Shown here piece by piece: positions 20,806 to 21,623 of a stretch of 21,623 nt of DNA. This stretch comes from Actinomycetes bacterium (GTDB lineage: Bacteria > Actinomycetota > Actinomycetes > Actinomycetales > Microbacteriaceae), in NCBI GenBank assembly GCA_023457615.1, contig JAEWKY010000096.1, forward strand, positions 1-21,623, given 5' to 3'. Position numbers and translations under genes: made by a program. Position 1 is the first letter of the stretch; each line of letters starts with the position of its first letter. A model generated the notes under the pieces. That model did not search any database and had not been told where the DNA came from. It saw only the letters and a program-made list of their open reading frames with translations.

Positions 20806-20873
20806 GGCAGCCTGTCAGGTGCGAGGAGTGGTTACGATCCTGACCATAGGGCCGCGAACCGTAAGGATTCAAC
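20806..20873. promoter_or_regulatory. Divergent promoter region of the EamA and CGNR genes
   Basis: On the plus strand TACGAT (20833-20838) is a possible -10 giving a leader of about 30 bases with AAGGAT before the TTG start. On the minus strand TATGGT (20848-20843) is a possible -10 for the transporter. The inverted pair TTACG (20832-20836) and CGTAA (20860-20864) flanks both and could be an operator. All are candidates by eye. Confidence 0.35.
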
Positions 20874-21428
20874 TTGCATTTCACCCCTGACACCGAGGAC
20901 GCGATCGCCTTCCTCGTCGCGCTCGCCAACACCGCACCCGAGGCCTCTCGCAGCGGTGGGGACGAGCTCGCCACCCCCGCGTCGCTGACGGCGCTCGTCG
21001 ACGAGCACGGCTACTCGGGGCGGTTCGATCGCGACGAGGCCGAGCGCGCCTCGGTCGTACGAGTGCGCGACGAGCTGCGCGCGATGTGGACGCTCCCCCG
21101 CGACGACCTCGTCGCCGAGATCAACCGCTGGCTGCGCGACGTCGACGCGCTCCCCGTCCTCGTGCGGCACGACCGGTTCGACTGGCACCTGCACGCGACC
21201 GAGGCCGACGCGCCCCTCGCCGACCGGATGCGCGCCGAAGGGGCGCTCGCGCTGGCCGAGATCGTGCGCGCGCGCGAGACCGGCCGAATGCGCGTGTGCG
21301 CCGCCGACGACTGCACGGGACTGCTGCTCGACCAGTCGCGCAACGGGTCGAAGCGGTTCTGCTCGGTGCGCTGCGGCAACCGGGTCAACCAGCAGGGCTT
21401 CCGCGAACGGATGAGCGCGGACGACTGA
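20874..21428 (+). CDS. CGNR zinc-finger (ABATE-type) transcriptional regulator
   Basis: This 184-residue protein begins (L/M)HFTPDTEDAIAFLVALANT, the usual start of this family, with an ABATE-type N-terminal domain (about 1-130) likely to sense a ligand. The C-terminal zinc finger has C142, C147, C163 and C167 in a C-x4-C-x15-C-x3-C pattern ending in CGNR (167-170), which likely binds DNA. The start is TTG at 20874: AAGGAT lies five bases before it and the protein start matches the family, so this rare start is favoured. It probably controls the divergent EamA transporter gene. Identification is secure; the target is inferred from position. Confidence 0.9.
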   Translation: MHFTPDTEDAIAFLVALANTAPEASRSGGDELATPASLTALVDEHGYSGRFDRDEAERASVVRVRDELRAMWTLPRDDLVAEINRWLRDVDALPVLVRHDRFDWHLHATEADAPLADRMRAEGALALAEIVRARETGRMRVCAADDCTGLLLDQSRNGSKRFCSVRCGNRVNQQGFRERMSADD

Positions 21429-21455
21429 GCATCGACGCCCGAACGCGACGGCGGT

Positions 21456-21461
21456 TAGGGT
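21456..21461 (+). promoter_or_regulatory. Candidate leaderless promoter of the last gene
   Basis: TAGGGT ends six bases before GTG at 21468, with GGCGCC between them and no ribosome binding site. It is the same hexamer as the one at 13276. Confidence 0.5.
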
Positions 21462-21467
21462 GGCGCC

Positions 21468-21623
21468 GTGTCGACCATCCCGCTGCCACGACGTCTCGCC
21501 GTGCCGGTGGTGCTCGTGGCCGCGGCCGGAGCCGCGGCGGTCGCCGTGCTGCTCGCCCAACGCCTCGCGGGAGCCGACGGCTTCCCCACCGATCCGGTCG
21601 CGACGACGTCCACGGCGCTCGCC
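21468..21623 (+). CDS. Partial membrane or secreted protein, 3' end outside window
   Basis: 52 codons are visible, starting with GTG: VSTIPLPRRLAVPVVLVAAA and onward. A basic start followed by a hydrophobic stretch (about 11-30, VPVVLVAAAGAAAVAVLLAQ) looks like a signal anchor or signal peptide; the following part is polar (AGADGFPTDPVATTSTALA). The frame is open to the right edge. No family can be named from so little. The start is supported by TAGGGT six bases upstream. Confidence 0.6.
   Translation, partial: MSTIPLPRRLAVPVVLVAAAGAAAVAVLLAQRLAGADGFPTDPVATTSTALA

Overview
The window is high-GC bacterial chromosome. It carries an actinobacterial-type block of prfB, ftsE, ftsX, smpB and ssrA, a tmRNA tag ending in ALAA, many GTG starts, and -10-like hexamers placed 6 to 9 bases before start codons. 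Together these suggest an actinobacterium, most likely of the Microbacteriaceae type; the family is an inference. No insertion sequence, phage gene, CRISPR array, rRNA or tRNA was seen.

Layout. Positions 1-978 hold the end of a membrane-protein operon. Positions 990-1480 hold ssrA (tmRNA, minus strand) with its leader; the gene is enclosed by a perfect 18-bp inverted repeat. A SIMPL-domain gene (1605-2279) faces a tandem pair of 215-residue membrane paralogues (2297-3594). These are divergent from a septum-formation-like protein (3613-4140) across an 18-bp gap. smpB (4197-4676) lies between arrays of short tandem repeats. It is followed, moving up its transcript, by ftsX, ftsE (with a long C-terminal tail), an MFS transporter and prfB (to 9292). 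The transporter interrupts the usual prfB-ftsE order.

Divergent from prfB are a second MFS transporter (9327-10580) and a J-domain protein with a NERD-like C-terminal region (10588-11499). A minus-strand cluster of four Tad/Flp-type small pilin and pseudopilin genes (11700-13200) follows, with no Tad ATPase or platform genes in the window. A proline-rich membrane-anchored HExxH metallopeptidase (13303-14319), a small membrane protein and a lipoprotein (14810-15682) come next.

Positions 15785-18088 form a minus-strand operon: a RidA-family protein, then a DEDDh 3'-5' exonuclease, then a protein with an unannotated-looking nucleotidyltransferase signature. The right end has a DHA2-type MFS transporter, a 66-residue disordered protein, an EamA transporter divergent from a CGNR zinc-finger regulator that starts with TTG, and the start of a membrane or secreted protein running off the window.

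Functional themes are translation rescue and termination (ssrA, smpB, prfB), cell division (ftsEX) and transport. The most unusual items are the inverted repeat around ssrA, the nucleotidyltransferase-like/exonuclease pair, the three interleaved inverted repeats just after that operon, and the J-domain/NERD-like fusion.
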